In this document: one piece after another, positions 15,195-24,531 of the stretch
How the letters are laid out: the number at the start of each line of letters is the position of its first letter
Numbering within the stretch: position 1 is the first letter of the stretch
IMG/VR virus record: IMGVR_UViG_3300027721_001267
Span: 1 to 41,675 of that record
Source of the DNA: a virus
Length of the DNA stretch: 41,675 bases
Direction: 5' to 3' (one strand)
Translations under genes and position numbers: made by a program
Notes under the pieces: model-generated
The model's database searches: none
What the model was told of the DNA's origin: nothing
The model's input: the letters and a program-made list of their open reading frames with translations, nothing else

Positions 15195-15986
15195 GTGAAT
15201 AACGTAGACCGTAATTTGTTAAAAACATGTTTAAATTGTAACTCTTCACTTAAAAGTAGACGAGTAAATTTTTGTAAACCGCCTTCATATTGTAGGTACG
15301 AATATCAACTAAAACAAAGAGATTTAAAAGCATATAATATATTATCTAATAAAGATAGTAATTTTTATTACCTAATAGGTCTAATTTGTACTGACGGTAC
15401 CCTTAGATACCCTAAAGACGATAAACTTAAAAATATTGGATACTCTTTTTCAATAAGTATCAATATAAACGATATTGAAACTATTAATAGTTTACAAAAT
15501 TTATTTGGCGGTAAAATAACAACAAGAAAAGACAATACTGTTAATTGGTATATTAGTAATAAAAAATTTGTGGAATATTTGTTAAATGTAGTCGGTTTAA
15601 CAAGCAATAAAACATATAGTTTAAATGTTTCAAAATGGTTTGAAAGTCTCGAACAGGGGTTTAAAATAGATTTCTTAAGAGGTGTTATAGATGGTGACGG
15701 CTCTATAAAAATTTTTAATAAACATTTTCGTACATTTAATATATGTACTGCATCAGAATCTTTTAAAGATATGATTGTTAGTTTTTTAACAACTTATTAT
15801 TCTGACAATGTTAAAGTTGAAAAAAATAAAAGTAGAAACTATTATTATATAAGATATAATGGTAGATATATGATCGATTTATTAAACGATATATATAATA
15901 ATCTTAGTAAGAAAATATACTTAAAACGCAAGTATAATACTTTTATAGAAATTAAAAATTTTTTTAATACGTATGGAAAAAAATAA
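15195..15986 (+). CDS. LAGLIDADG homing endonuclease, free-standing
   Basis: A 263-residue single-chain enzyme with two LAGLIDADG motifs: LIGLICTDG at residues 60-68 (catalytic Asp67) and LRGVIDGDG at 161-169 (catalytic Asp168). An N-terminal zinc-ribbon-like Cys set (C12, C15, C27, C33) may add DNA binding. It starts with GTG; an ATG at 15190 is followed at once by a stop. It lies exactly between two paralogous glycosyltransferases, eight bases after the first and overlapping the second by 14 bases. By eye it is even more AT-rich than its neighbours, in keeping with recent arrival. No intron or intein is seen around it. Confidence 0.9.
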   Translation: MNNVDRNLLKTCLNCNSSLKSRRVNFCKPPSYCRYEYQLKQRDLKAYNILSNKDSNFYYLIGLICTDGTLRYPKDDKLKNIGYSFSISININDIETINSLQNLFGGKITTRKDNTVNWYISNKKFVEYLLNVVGLTSNKTYSLNVSKWFESLEQGFKIDFLRGVIDGDGSIKIFNKHFRTFNICTASESFKDMIVSFLTTYYSDNVKVEKNKSRNYYYIRYNGRYMIDLLNDIYNNLSKKIYLKRKYNTFIEIKNFFNTYGKK

Positions 15987-16761
15987 AATAGGTGTAGGTA
16001 TTGTAACATATAACTCAGAGGATTACTTTAAATCTCTTTATGAGACCCTTCCTCTTGCTAAAATTAATGAATTAGTAGTTGTTAATGGTGGTAATCATTA
16101 TCGTGAGAATTACGCCTGTCATTGGATTCAGCATAACACGAATTGCTACCCTGCTATTTGTAGAAATGATGCTGTTAATTTTTTAATAAACAGAGGATGT
16201 GAGCACATCTTTCTTATCGAAGATGATATGATTATTAAAGATCCGAATATTTTTGAAAAATATATTAAAGCGTCTGAAGCATCCGGGTTAAAGTATTTTT
16301 CTTATGTTAGTACGTCTTGGGAATCGGGAGAACCAGGTAATAGAACACCTCGTCTAACTATAGAATATACACCTGAAGTTAGTATTTCATTTTATAAGAA
16401 TATGTGTAACGAATTTACATATCATCATTATACAGCTTTTGAGGATACAGGGCTTTATGATACTCAATTTAGAGATCCGTTTGATATTGATATGGCTTAT
16501 CGTGAATCTCTACAAGGTCATGCAGCACCTTTTTGGTGGTTTGCTGATGTTACGGGTTCAGACGATTTAATCTGTAATAATCCAGTAGCTGTTAGCCGCT
16601 TACAGGGAGAAAGACCGGATGGATCTAGAGCTCAACGGATAGAAGAACAGTGGAAGTTGTTTATAGCCAAACACGGTACTTTTGTAGGAGAAATACCTGA
16701 TATTACTAAAGACAAAGCTCTTCAGCGTCTTATTATGAGAGGAAAGAATTACGGTAAATGA
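15973..16761 (+). CDS. GT-A glycosyltransferase (GT2-like), tandem copy 2
   Basis: A 262-residue paralogue of the gene at 14384: NKIGVGIVTYNSEDYFKSLYE start, HIFLIEDDMIIKDPNIFEKYIKASEASG (DxD region near residue 80), and PFWWFADVTGSDD. Paralogy is clear from matching order and spacing. The acceptor is unknown. It overlaps the homing endonuclease end by 14 bases, and its stop overlaps the next start (ATGA), so it is translated as part of the chain. Confidence 0.85.
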   Translation: MEKNKIGVGIVTYNSEDYFKSLYETLPLAKINELVVVNGGNHYRENYACHWIQHNTNCYPAICRNDAVNFLINRGCEHIFLIEDDMIIKDPNIFEKYIKASEASGLKYFSYVSTSWESGEPGNRTPRLTIEYTPEVSISFYKNMCNEFTYHHYTAFEDTGLYDTQFRDPFDIDMAYRESLQGHAAPFWWFADVTGSDDLICNNPVAVSRLQGERPDGSRAQRIEEQWKLFIAKHGTFVGEIPDITKDKALQRLIMRGKNYGK

Positions 16762-17558
16762 AAATAGTTATAGGTATAAACACATTTAAAAAGGACTCTG
16801 ATCTTAATAACAGAGAAAGAATGTGTATAGATGCATTACATAAGTTAAAGCGTATGTATCCAGACAGTATAGAATTAGTAAATCTTACATTCACTGATGA
16901 AGATTTTGAATTACCGATGTTTACTAATAAGCATTGCTTACAGCAAATACCGACAAGTATAACCAATAAAAAAATACCTTTTGTTAACGAAATTTTTGAT
17001 CATCTAGCTGAAACAGATGCTGATTATTTTTTATTTGTTAATAACGATATTATAGTTTCCAACCGTTATATTAAAGCAGTACAAAGTAATCTTGAATATG
17101 ATTGTTTACCTGCTAGTAAATTACATTTTACAAAATTAGATTCTATTGACGATAATGATAGTGTACCAGAATCATTAAGTGTTCACGGCTTTGATGGTTT
17201 TGCCATCAAGTGTAGTTGGTGGAAGCAAAATAGAGATAAATTTAAACCAATGCTTTTGAGTAGAGCGTATTGGGATACATATTTTTATGCTAAATGCCAT
17301 TTATACGGTAAAAGTTTAACACTCAATAAACCACCTGCCGTTATATTTCATCTTGATCATGAAAGTACGTCAATGGATGGTGAACCTGGAAACACTTACA
17401 ATGAAAAAAATTTCATTGAAGATAAAGATCAATTACCTCAAAGATGGTTTTCATATGTACAAAATGTATTGCTAAAGAGGTCTTCTGAGAATAATATAAA
17501 GTGGTACGTTCCCTTTAATAATGAACAAGAAATCGAAAAAAAATATTTTACCTTATGA
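16758..17558 (+). CDS. GT-A type glycosyltransferase
   Basis: A 266-residue protein. The first strand is MKIVIGINTFKKDSD; the probable metal site is YFLFVNNDIIVSNRYIKA (residues about 94-111), where NND replaces DxD. Later come GFDGFAIKCSWW and an FHLDHES motif, as in GT2-like enzymes. No membrane segment. It is coupled at both ends by four-base ATGA overlaps. Donor and acceptor unknown. Confidence 0.75.
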   Translation: MKIVIGINTFKKDSDLNNRERMCIDALHKLKRMYPDSIELVNLTFTDEDFELPMFTNKHCLQQIPTSITNKKIPFVNEIFDHLAETDADYFLFVNNDIIVSNRYIKAVQSNLEYDCLPASKLHFTKLDSIDDNDSVPESLSVHGFDGFAIKCSWWKQNRDKFKPMLLSRAYWDTYFYAKCHLYGKSLTLNKPPAVIFHLDHESTSMDGEPGNTYNEKNFIEDKDQLPQRWFSYVQNVLLKRSSENNIKWYVPFNNEQEIEKKYFTL

Positions 17559-18349
17559 ATGTAGGAATTGCCTTAGCTTTAGATTATAAGAAAGAAGATA
17601 TTTTACCGTTTCTTAATAGTTACGAAAAAAACTCTTCTGGTATTTTATATCTTATAACAAATAATGTAGATCAGTATGTTAACTATAGCAAAATAAAAAC
17701 AATAGATATATTTGTTTTAGCTAAACAATATAATATTAATCTGTCTCGATTAACAGTTTTTAATCTCAAACCAGTATTATTTTATTTAGTTTTAAAAACA
17801 CTTAAAGGTAAATGTACAAACGCTTTATTAACTGATGTTGATATTGTTTTTCAACAGGATCCGTTTTCAATACTCGATGAAATTAAAACAGATTCATTTA
17901 TTGTTTGTGAAGAATGTGTTCTATATAAAGACAACGACACAAATACCACTTGGTTCAACGCAGGGTATCACGAAGAATATGAAAGTGTAAGGAATCAAAA
18001 AGTATTAAATTGCGGTGTTGCTATTGGTAGATATGATGCAGTACTTGATTATCAAAAACAAGTAGCAAAAGAATTAGAGCACATTTTAGCTGTTAGACCA
18101 TATTTTGCATATGATCAAGTTATTTTAAATGTATTAACATACTCTCGTAAAACACTTAATCCAACTATCTTACCGCATAATACACATTTTATATCACATA
18201 TGCACTTCTTAAAAGATGAAGATTTAACTAATTACCCCTTTAAGGACGGTATAATGCATTCCCCGAATAATAAACCGTATATTATTATACATCAATTTAA
18301 CGAAAACAAAATAATAAACGATTTTATTCACAACACTTGGAAGTACTAA
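17555..18349 (+). CDS. glycosyltransferase, nucleotide-diphospho-sugar transferase type
   Basis: A 264-residue protein with ALLTDVDIVFQQDPFSIL near residue 90 (DVD motif) and NCGVAIGR near residue 152, both typical of GT8/GT77-like nucleotide-diphospho-sugar transferases. A His-rich C-terminus (HFISHMHF, IIIHQF) could complete the metal site. It overlaps the previous gene by four bases and ends in TAATG with the next ATG. The sugar is not predictable. Confidence 0.75.
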   Translation: MNVGIALALDYKKEDILPFLNSYEKNSSGILYLITNNVDQYVNYSKIKTIDIFVLAKQYNINLSRLTVFNLKPVLFYLVLKTLKGKCTNALLTDVDIVFQQDPFSILDEIKTDSFIVCEECVLYKDNDTNTTWFNAGYHEEYESVRNQKVLNCGVAIGRYDAVLDYQKQVAKELEHILAVRPYFAYDQVILNVLTYSRKTLNPTILPHNTHFISHMHFLKDEDLTNYPFKDGIMHSPNNKPYIIIHQFNENKIINDFIHNTWKY

Positions 18350-19086
18350 TGTCAAAAAAAACTATATTAAATTTAGACGTCTGGGGAGGCTTAGGAGATA
18401 ATTTACAGTTATCAACAATACCTCGACGTTTTTTTGAAAAGTTTGGATACAACGGTGTTTATATTTCCAATAGCACTCCTTGGCGAAATGATGAAATAAA
18501 AAAACTTGTATGGGATAATAATCCCTATATAGCAGGATATACAGACAAGAAGGGTATTAATATAGCTGACAACGGACTCATTAGGTATGATGGTGTAACA
18601 CACTGGATAGCTAATATGGAAAAAATATACGGGTTCGATGCACCTCACGGCAAAGTACCAGAAATATATTACTCGTTTAATGATAAAGATACTTTTAATG
18701 TAAGTAATAAGGTGATTGTTGATATTACTAGTAGTAACGAAAACAACACAATGGATAAGCCGTATCATCGTCAAAAAATGAAAGAGTATTTTGACCGCTT
18801 AGAAGATCAGATAACAATAGTTAAGTTTAATAATTTAAAAAATAACAAAACGTTTATAGATTACACAAATGAAATTATTAACAATTCAGTTGAATATATT
18901 GATGTAAACAGCATTTATGAGTATTGTGAAATAATACGTAAATGTAAAAAATATATTTGTTCCTTTTCGGGAAATCATTGCCTAGCTGCAAGCATTAGAA
19001 ATAATTTAACTTGCTTTGCACCAGAGATGTATTACAATATGAAGTATTTTATTTTCGAGGGTAACTTTGAATATATATTAATTTAA
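18349..19086 (+). CDS. GT-B glycosyltransferase, heptosyltransferase-like (GT9)
   Basis: A 245-residue protein. WGGLGDNLQLSTIPRRFFEKFG near the start is the glycine-rich entry of GT9 (ADP-heptose:LPS) and related GT-B enzymes. The C-terminal ICSFSGNHCLAASIRNN corresponds to the donor-binding loop. It is shorter than bacterial GT9 enzymes (about 320-350). I use ATG 18349, which shares its A with the preceding TAA; a TTG at 18337 is less likely. Confidence 0.7.
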   Translation: MSKKTILNLDVWGGLGDNLQLSTIPRRFFEKFGYNGVYISNSTPWRNDEIKKLVWDNNPYIAGYTDKKGINIADNGLIRYDGVTHWIANMEKIYGFDAPHGKVPEIYYSFNDKDTFNVSNKVIVDITSSNENNTMDKPYHRQKMKEYFDRLEDQITIVKFNNLKNNKTFIDYTNEIINNSVEYIDVNSIYEYCEIIRKCKKYICSFSGNHCLAASIRNNLTCFAPEMYYNMKYFIFEGNFEYILI

Positions 19087-19087
19087 T

Positions 19088-19951
19088 ATGCAACCTATAT
19101 ATGTACATCTCGATCCGACAAATTTTCCCTTTAGTAAGGATTTAAGTTTTAGTAATTATACGTTTAATGAAATACCTGAATATGCAACTATAGGTTTTGA
19201 ACAAACAAAAAAATTACTAAAACGGGATCCTATTTTATTATCCAATAAAGATATAGTAGAGTTCGAGAACGATATTGTTAGTTTTTTTGATATTTGCAAA
19301 AAAGGTTTTCCATCCTTTTATAAGGATACTTTCTGGTTATTAACATTATTAAGACTTTATGTTGTAAACTTATATGTTAACAAACATAATATTACAAAGT
19401 TTATTCATTTAGAATACGATAATTTAATATATTCAGATTTATCTGTATTAGAACAACTATCATCCTCTGTTTATTTTACCCGAGTAGGACCCTGCATGAG
19501 TTCAGCAGGTTTTATGTATTGTAATAGTTTAGATCATTTTAATAAATTTATAGATAAAATAAAACAATTATTAAGTAAAGGAGAAAAATTTGTTAGACAA
19601 TTTACAGGGTATGATCATTTATCAGAAATGATATTAATTGATTTAATTTACGAGCATACAAAAAACGTAATAGATTATTTACCTATTTTACCATTTGGAA
19701 AAGGTAATGATAACTTTGATAAGTTACAAGTATTGTTTGACGGAGCCTCTTACGGTCAGTACATAGGAGGTACAAATAACGGAGATGGTAAAGGCTGGAC
19801 AGGGAGACACCACTACACAGGATGCGCTATACAAAATAATATTATTAAGGTTACGTATGATAAAGTACCGTATGTAACATTTAACGGTAAACAAATACCT
19901 ATACTAAATTTACATATTCATTCTAAAAAACTTAAAGATTATCTATGTTAA
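19088..19951 (+). CDS. putative glycosyltransferase (FDGASYGQY family)
   Basis: A 287-residue protein. FIHLEYDNLIYSDL near residue 107 is a DxD-like site (EYDN). FDGASYGQYIGGTNNGDG near residue 217 and LHIHSKKLKDYL at the end recur in phage and bacterial GT-A-like proteins of uncharacterised type. The two last features are the basis of the call. It starts one base after the previous stop and overlaps the next gene by seven bases. Confidence 0.6.
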   Translation: MQPIYVHLDPTNFPFSKDLSFSNYTFNEIPEYATIGFEQTKKLLKRDPILLSNKDIVEFENDIVSFFDICKKGFPSFYKDTFWLLTLLRLYVVNLYVNKHNITKFIHLEYDNLIYSDLSVLEQLSSSVYFTRVGPCMSSAGFMYCNSLDHFNKFIDKIKQLLSKGEKFVRQFTGYDHLSEMILIDLIYEHTKNVIDYLPILPFGKGNDNFDKLQVLFDGASYGQYIGGTNNGDGKGWTGRHHYTGCAIQNNIIKVTYDKVPYVTFNGKQIPILNLHIHSKKLKDYLC

Positions 19952-20721
19952 GAGAAGATATTATAACCGGTAACGCATTTAAAAATATCTGTGATGATTT
20001 TTTAGACGACGATAAAAAATATATCGATATCACAAAAAAACCTAAGATAATTTTCTTAAAAACAGATTGGATCGAACGGTTTAAACAAAAAGTACTACCA
20101 CTTATAGACTATAAGTTTAAACTTGTAACACATAATGCAGATCGACCTGCTATTTCAGGTAATTTAGATTTATTAGAAGATAATAGGCTTATTAAATGGT
20201 TTGGAATGAATGTTGACATATATCATTCTAAGTTACAACCTATACCTATAGGCATAGCCAACGAAAAATGGCCTCACGGAAATAAAGATGTTTTGTTAAA
20301 GGTTATAAATGAAAATAATGAGAAGAAAAAATTAGTATATTCTAATTTTGATATAACAACAAATTACGACAAAAGATATAATACTTTAAAAATAATAAGC
20401 ACTCATCCGTACATTGATTTTGAGAATACTAAATTAATTTTTGAGGACTATATAAGAAAGCTTAGTACATACAAGTATGTTATATCTCCACCAGGTAATA
20501 GTGTAGATTGTCATAGAATTTGGGAATCCATCTACCTGGGTGTTATACCTATTGTTGAGGAGCACTCTGCTTTAGAGTATTATAAAGATTTACCTATTTT
20601 ATTTGTTAAAACATTTAATGATGTTAACGAACAATTATTATATGATAGTTATCATACAGTAGTTGAAAAAAATAAAGAAAAATCTATAATTGAACATTAT
20701 AAGCAGCAAATTTTAATATGA
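19945..20721 (+). CDS. exostosin-like (GT47) glycosyltransferase
   Basis: A 258-residue protein. YKYVISPPGNSVDCHRIWESIYLGVIPIV (residues about 172-200) is the signature of the exostosin-like GT47 donor-binding domain. The upstream LQPIPIGIANEKWPHG also fits. No membrane anchor. Overlaps both neighbours (7 and 4 bases). Confidence 0.8.
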   Translation: MLREDIITGNAFKNICDDFLDDDKKYIDITKKPKIIFLKTDWIERFKQKVLPLIDYKFKLVTHNADRPAISGNLDLLEDNRLIKWFGMNVDIYHSKLQPIPIGIANEKWPHGNKDVLLKVINENNEKKKLVYSNFDITTNYDKRYNTLKIISTHPYIDFENTKLIFEDYIRKLSTYKYVISPPGNSVDCHRIWESIYLGVIPIVEEHSALEYYKDLPILFVKTFNDVNEQLLYDSYHTVVEKNKEKSIIEHYKQQILI

Positions 20722-21425
20722 TTAAAAGCAAATATAAAATATACGTTTGTCATTATCCCCCTTTAACAGCAAGAAAGAAGTATCTTGATTCTGTACTACC
20801 TACATTGGAAGTAGATTACGAATATTCAACTGAATATACTACATATAACCCTGAATACGATCATTTGTTTTCTTCTAAAAAAGAAGATTTTGATTTTAAA
20901 AATTCTTTTTCTCCTACCCCTTGCAACGATTTTAAATTTACAAATGCACTTAGAGCTTTATGTCTTGAGCATATTAACATTTACAAAAAAATAGAAGACG
21001 AAAATTTAGATTTTGGTATTGTTTTAGAAGATGATGCTGTTTTTGTTGACAACATTAAAGATAGACTCAATGAAACTATTTTAAATTTACCTGAAAATTG
21101 GGACGTAATATACCTTACTAATGGCTGCGAAAATAGGTGTGGTTCATTTCAACACGGTCGAGGAAATAATCCTACAATTAACAATTTTGTAAAAATGGAT
21201 ATACCATATTCTTGGACAGGTGGAGCATATATCATTAAAAAGGAAATTGCAAAACTCTACCGCAAGCATATTAGACCGGTTGTATTTCCACCAGATTTCG
21301 AATTAAATTATTTACAGGGTAGATTTAAAAGTAATGTTTATTGGTTAGAGGATCCCATAGTTTATGAAGGTTCTAACCCTGTATCAGGTAATTTATATAA
21401 ATACGGTTCAAGCGTTAACAGGTAA
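20718..21425 (+). CDS. GT25-type glycosyltransferase
   Basis: A 235-residue protein like the LPS-type GT25 family: KIYVCHYPPLTARKKYLDSVL start, GIVLEDDAVFVDNI near residue 98 (EDD metal motif), WDVIYLTNG and WTGGAYIIKKEIAKLY. All four come in the family's order. It starts in the last codons of the GT47 gene and ends directly before the next ATG. Confidence 0.82.
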   Translation: MIKSKYKIYVCHYPPLTARKKYLDSVLPTLEVDYEYSTEYTTYNPEYDHLFSSKKEDFDFKNSFSPTPCNDFKFTNALRALCLEHINIYKKIEDENLDFGIVLEDDAVFVDNIKDRLNETILNLPENWDVIYLTNGCENRCGSFQHGRGNNPTINNFVKMDIPYSWTGGAYIIKKEIAKLYRKHIRPVVFPPDFELNYLQGRFKSNVYWLEDPIVYEGSNPVSGNLYKYGSSVNR

Positions 21426-22223
21426 ATGAAACCTTTAATAACAACAAGGTTTTATCCTACAGATTATTTAAAAGAAATATTTGATACTCTCGATTTATGG
21501 TCGAATTGTATTAATAACAATAATAACTTTTCTTTTATTAAATTCGGAGACGGAGAATTATACTGCATGATGGGAGCTCCAGGTCAAAATTGCGATAAAC
21601 ATCCTTATTCACCTGAACTAGGTAATAAGCTTATTGATGCATGGAATTTTTTTAGTGATACAAACATTAAAAATATTTACATAGCTGAATGGGGGGATCA
21701 ACCAGGTTCCTTTGGTATGCCTCAATATGCCAGACCAGTACAAAATTTAAATAACCCTGTTTTTAGTTTTTTACAGCATATTTTAAGTCATAGACAACAT
21801 CATAATTTCAATTTTGTTAATTACGAAATATTAATGCATCATACCGTTTCTGAGCACAAATATAATTTTTTTAAATGTATAAAAGAAAGTAATCGTAAGA
21901 AAATTTTTGTTGGACCAGAAAGATTACATAGAGTACAACAATTTTTAAATATACACGTACATATACCTATACCGATTTTAAATTCTTTTGGTGCTTACGA
22001 TACTATACTCTCAAGATGTTTAGAAGAAACAGAAAACAATGCTATTTTTATTTTTTGTGGTAGTTTACCTTCAAAAAGTTTAATACACAAAATATTACAA
22101 AATAATTCAAACGTTACATGTTTAGATGCAGGTAGTAGTTTTGACCCTCTCTTTGTTGGAGGTACGAGAGAAGGTCAAATTAATACAGATATTTTATTAG
22201 CCTTTTATCAAGAAATTATATAA
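21426..22223 (+). CDS. GT-D fold glycosyltransferase (DUF1792-like)
   Basis: A 265-residue protein. SFIKFGDGELYCM (residues about 36-48) matches the R/KFGDGE motif of the GT-D family, which uses DxE to bind metal and sugar nucleotide. IFVGPERL and IFCGSLPSKSLIH later fit the same fold. It begins immediately after the preceding stop. Known relatives add sugars to glycoproteins or polysaccharides; the acceptor here is unknown. Confidence 0.72.
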   Translation: MKPLITTRFYPTDYLKEIFDTLDLWSNCINNNNNFSFIKFGDGELYCMMGAPGQNCDKHPYSPELGNKLIDAWNFFSDTNIKNIYIAEWGDQPGSFGMPQYARPVQNLNNPVFSFLQHILSHRQHHNFNFVNYEILMHHTVSEHKYNFFKCIKESNRKKIFVGPERLHRVQQFLNIHVHIPIPILNSFGAYDTILSRCLEETENNAIFIFCGSLPSKSLIHKILQNNSNVTCLDAGSSFDPLFVGGTREGQINTDILLAFYQEII

Positions 22224-22231
22224 CTATACAC

Positions 22232-22879
22232 ATGACAGAGTTTAATTTAATAACATTAATGCCGCTTATTGAGGAATCAATAAATTACCCTAGCAGCAGT
22301 AAGTATTCACCAGCAGGAAGAAGTTCTAGCGGGCTAGGCACGATACTGTTTGGGCTAATAACGACATTAAGATGTAAAAATATACTCGAAACAGGAACTG
22401 CATCAGGAGGGTCGGCATATCCGCTATTACTAGGTGCATATTTAACACAAGGAATTGTTACTTCTGTTGACAACGGAACTTTTCCAGTCAATAGACAATG
22501 GATAGATAATATACCTATTGAAAATATAAGTAAGCATGCCAGGTATATAGAATCTGATGCTATTTTATTTTTAAAAAATAGTAAAGAAATATACGATTTT
22601 ATTTTTATAGATGATTGGCATGAATATAATCATGTTTTAACAGAGCTAGAATATGCAAAAGAATTAATTTCACCTAACGGCGTTATTGCAATGCATGATG
22701 CAATGTATGGTAATTACGAGCCAAGATACAGAATGGATCATACGCCAGGAGGTGAGTTTGGATCAGGCGGAGTTTATAAGGCAATAAAGGATTTTGTTGC
22801 AAAATATCCTGAAGAATGGGAATACTGTACAATACCTGCAGACCACGGCTTAACTATCTTAAGAAAAATACAAAATTAA
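22232..22879 (+). CDS. class I SAM methyltransferase (Methyltransf_24 type)
   Basis: A 215-residue methyltransferase: motif I ILETGTASGGSAYPLLLGA (residues about 51-69), motif II VTSVDNG, and DFIFIDDWHEYNHVLTELEYA (motif IV, acidic) followed by GVIAMHDAMYG. This layout is that of class I methyltransferases found in polysaccharide loci, commonly acting on sugar hydroxyls. It lies eight bases after the GT-D gene. Confidence 0.8.
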   Translation: MTEFNLITLMPLIEESINYPSSSKYSPAGRSSSGLGTILFGLITTLRCKNILETGTASGGSAYPLLLGAYLTQGIVTSVDNGTFPVNRQWIDNIPIENISKHARYIESDAILFLKNSKEIYDFIFIDDWHEYNHVLTELEYAKELISPNGVIAMHDAMYGNYEPRYRMDHTPGGEFGSGGVYKAIKDFVAKYPEEWEYCTIPADHGLTILRKIQN

Positions 22880-22884
22880 TTTAT

Positions 22885-23739
22885 ATGTTTAATTATAAAT
22901 TTATTGTTGTTACAAGTCATACAACAAAGCATGTAACTTCTGCTTTTACTCATCTTTTCAATAGGTACGTCTCCCCAAAAGAAGAAGTATTGTTACTAGG
23001 TAATTACGAATATGGTTTAAACTTACCTGAAAATTTTTCTTATTTTAAAAGATGCGATGAAAATGAACCAATTAGTAATTGGACAAAAACTATTTATGAT
23101 TCTATTAAAGATATAAATACCGATTATTTTATTTTCGGTTTAGATGATTTTTTCCCAGTAAGATCTTTTAACTACGATATTTTTAATACTGTATTAGAGT
23201 ACATGGATAAAACACCTAATGCCGTTAGGTATGATTTTGGTCCTGGCATAGTATGCGATTATAAAACAAATTTAATAGATAAAAAAGATGACTTTGATAT
23301 TATTGAGCAGTGCCAAGGTGAGAATTATCGATGCTCTACTCAGTTTTCTATTTGGAAAAAAGATTTTCTTTTAACAAAATTATCTGTACCTAGATCTCCT
23401 TGGGATTTTGAAAATCAAGGATCAGAGGAAATGAGATATGATGGCAATCAGGTATTAGGTACAAATCGTAAATTTTGTTGGCATTGGATAGAGATGAGCG
23501 GAGTTAGCTCACGCGTACCCGGAAGAGTTAACGTTCTCGGAATCGATCTTAAAACAATACAAGAATTAATTGATTTAAAAATGCTTAACGAGCAAGATCT
23601 TCAATTTGGTTATTATGTCGGTAATGTACCCTATATTAATCACAAACACGATTTTAACTTTGATATTTTTAAACAGTATACAGGGGACAATCTTGAGTAT
23701 CAAAAACTTGATTTTAAATATAAACGCTATTATCAGTAA
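22885..23739 (+). CDS. putative glycosyltransferase
   Basis: A 284-residue protein starting MFNYKFIVVTSHTTKHVTSAFTHLF. The probable DxD region is DYFIFGLDDFFPVRSF near residue 88; NAVRYDFGPGIV and STQFSIWKKDFLL follow, as in uncharacterised GT-A-like proteins. The frame is open further upstream, but that would overlap the methyltransferase by 64 bases, so ATG 22885, five bases after its stop, is preferred. It ends the first part of the island: 39 bases with a promoter follow. Confidence 0.65.
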   Translation: MFNYKFIVVTSHTTKHVTSAFTHLFNRYVSPKEEVLLLGNYEYGLNLPENFSYFKRCDENEPISNWTKTIYDSIKDINTDYFIFGLDDFFPVRSFNYDIFNTVLEYMDKTPNAVRYDFGPGIVCDYKTNLIDKKDDFDIIEQCQGENYRCSTQFSIWKKDFLLTKLSVPRSPWDFENQGSEEMRYDGNQVLGTNRKFCWHWIEMSGVSSRVPGRVNVLGIDLKTIQELIDLKMLNEQDLQFGYYVGNVPYINHKHDFNFDIFKQYTGDNLEYQKLDFKYKRYYQ

Positions 23740-23740
23740 C

Positions 23741-23767
23741 TTGCAAATAATATAAACAATATATAAT
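23741..23767 (+). promoter_or_regulatory. promoter TTGCAA-15-TATAAT inside the glycan island
   Basis: TTGCAA at 23741, fifteen bases, TATAAT at 23762, eleven bases to ATG 23779. It would drive the second half of the island (sugar methyltransferase, dehydratase, nucleotidylyltransferase). Confidence 0.5.
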
Positions 23768-23778
23768 TACAACAATAT

Positions 23779-24531
23779 ATGAGCATTAAATTTACAGGTA
23801 ATTGGGCACCAGATAGTAGAGAGTGGAGAGATGTTTGTAATAGTATATCAAATGACTTAACAAGCTTTAAGAGTAACCCGGTATACATTAGAATAATAGC
23901 TAATGACTTAAGAGATGTAAATACTACTAAATTATTTTTTGATTATATTAAAAATACTTACCCTGAACTTTTTGATAAGCTAGACATTTTTAATACGAAC
24001 GACACTCTAGGTAAACCTAATGTGTTTAATATTGAAGGACATAATGTTTGCCCAGGTACATTAAGATTTGTAAAAGTGCTAGGTGATATTAAAAAATATA
24101 ACCCTAAATCTATTATTGAAATAGGTAGCGGTTACGGAGGTCAATGCAAAATAATTAAAGATTATTTAAATGTAGATTATACGTTAGTTGATTTACCTGA
24201 AAGTTTGTTAGTAGCTAAGTCTTATCTTAAACATTTTAACACAGACGCTACATTTGTAAGCAGTGAAGATATTACCTTAAACGATCAATATGATTTAGTT
24301 ATAAGTGATTATTGTATTTCAGAATTTGATCAAGAAGGTATGAATTTTTACATTGAACATGTTGTTAAAAAATGTAACAATGCATACTTCACAATAAACA
24401 ACGATCAGGCAAGTAGAGATCATCTATTAACAAAATTACGTGAAATATATAATGATGTAATTATCGTTCCTGAAGAACCGCGTACATCTGCTCATAGTAA
24501 CATTGTTGCCCTTTGCTCAAATAAGATATGA
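23779..24531 (+). CDS. sugar O-methyltransferase-like protein
   Basis: A 250-residue class I methyltransferase: SIIEIGSGYGGQCKIIKDYL (motif I, residues about 113-132), YTLVDLPESLLVAKSYL (acidic motif II) and YDLVISDYCISEFD (motif IV). This set, with the VDLPE sequence, is typical of putative sugar O-methyltransferases in polysaccharide clusters. It has its own promoter and overlaps the following dehydratase gene by four bases. Confidence 0.75.
   Translation: MSIKFTGNWAPDSREWRDVCNSISNDLTSFKSNPVYIRIIANDLRDVNTTKLFFDYIKNTYPELFDKLDIFNTNDTLGKPNVFNIEGHNVCPGTLRFVKVLGDIKKYNPKSIIEIGSGYGGQCKIIKDYLNVDYTLVDLPESLLVAKSYLKHFNTDATFVSSEDITLNDQYDLVISDYCISEFDQEGMNFYIEHVVKKCNNAYFTINNDQASRDHLLTKLREIYNDVIIVPEEPRTSAHSNIVALCSNKI

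Noticed and set aside
18412-18774. 120-codon minus-strand frame
   Set aside because: Antisense to the GT9-like gene; no promoter or partner gene; long stop-free frames are expected in biased codons.
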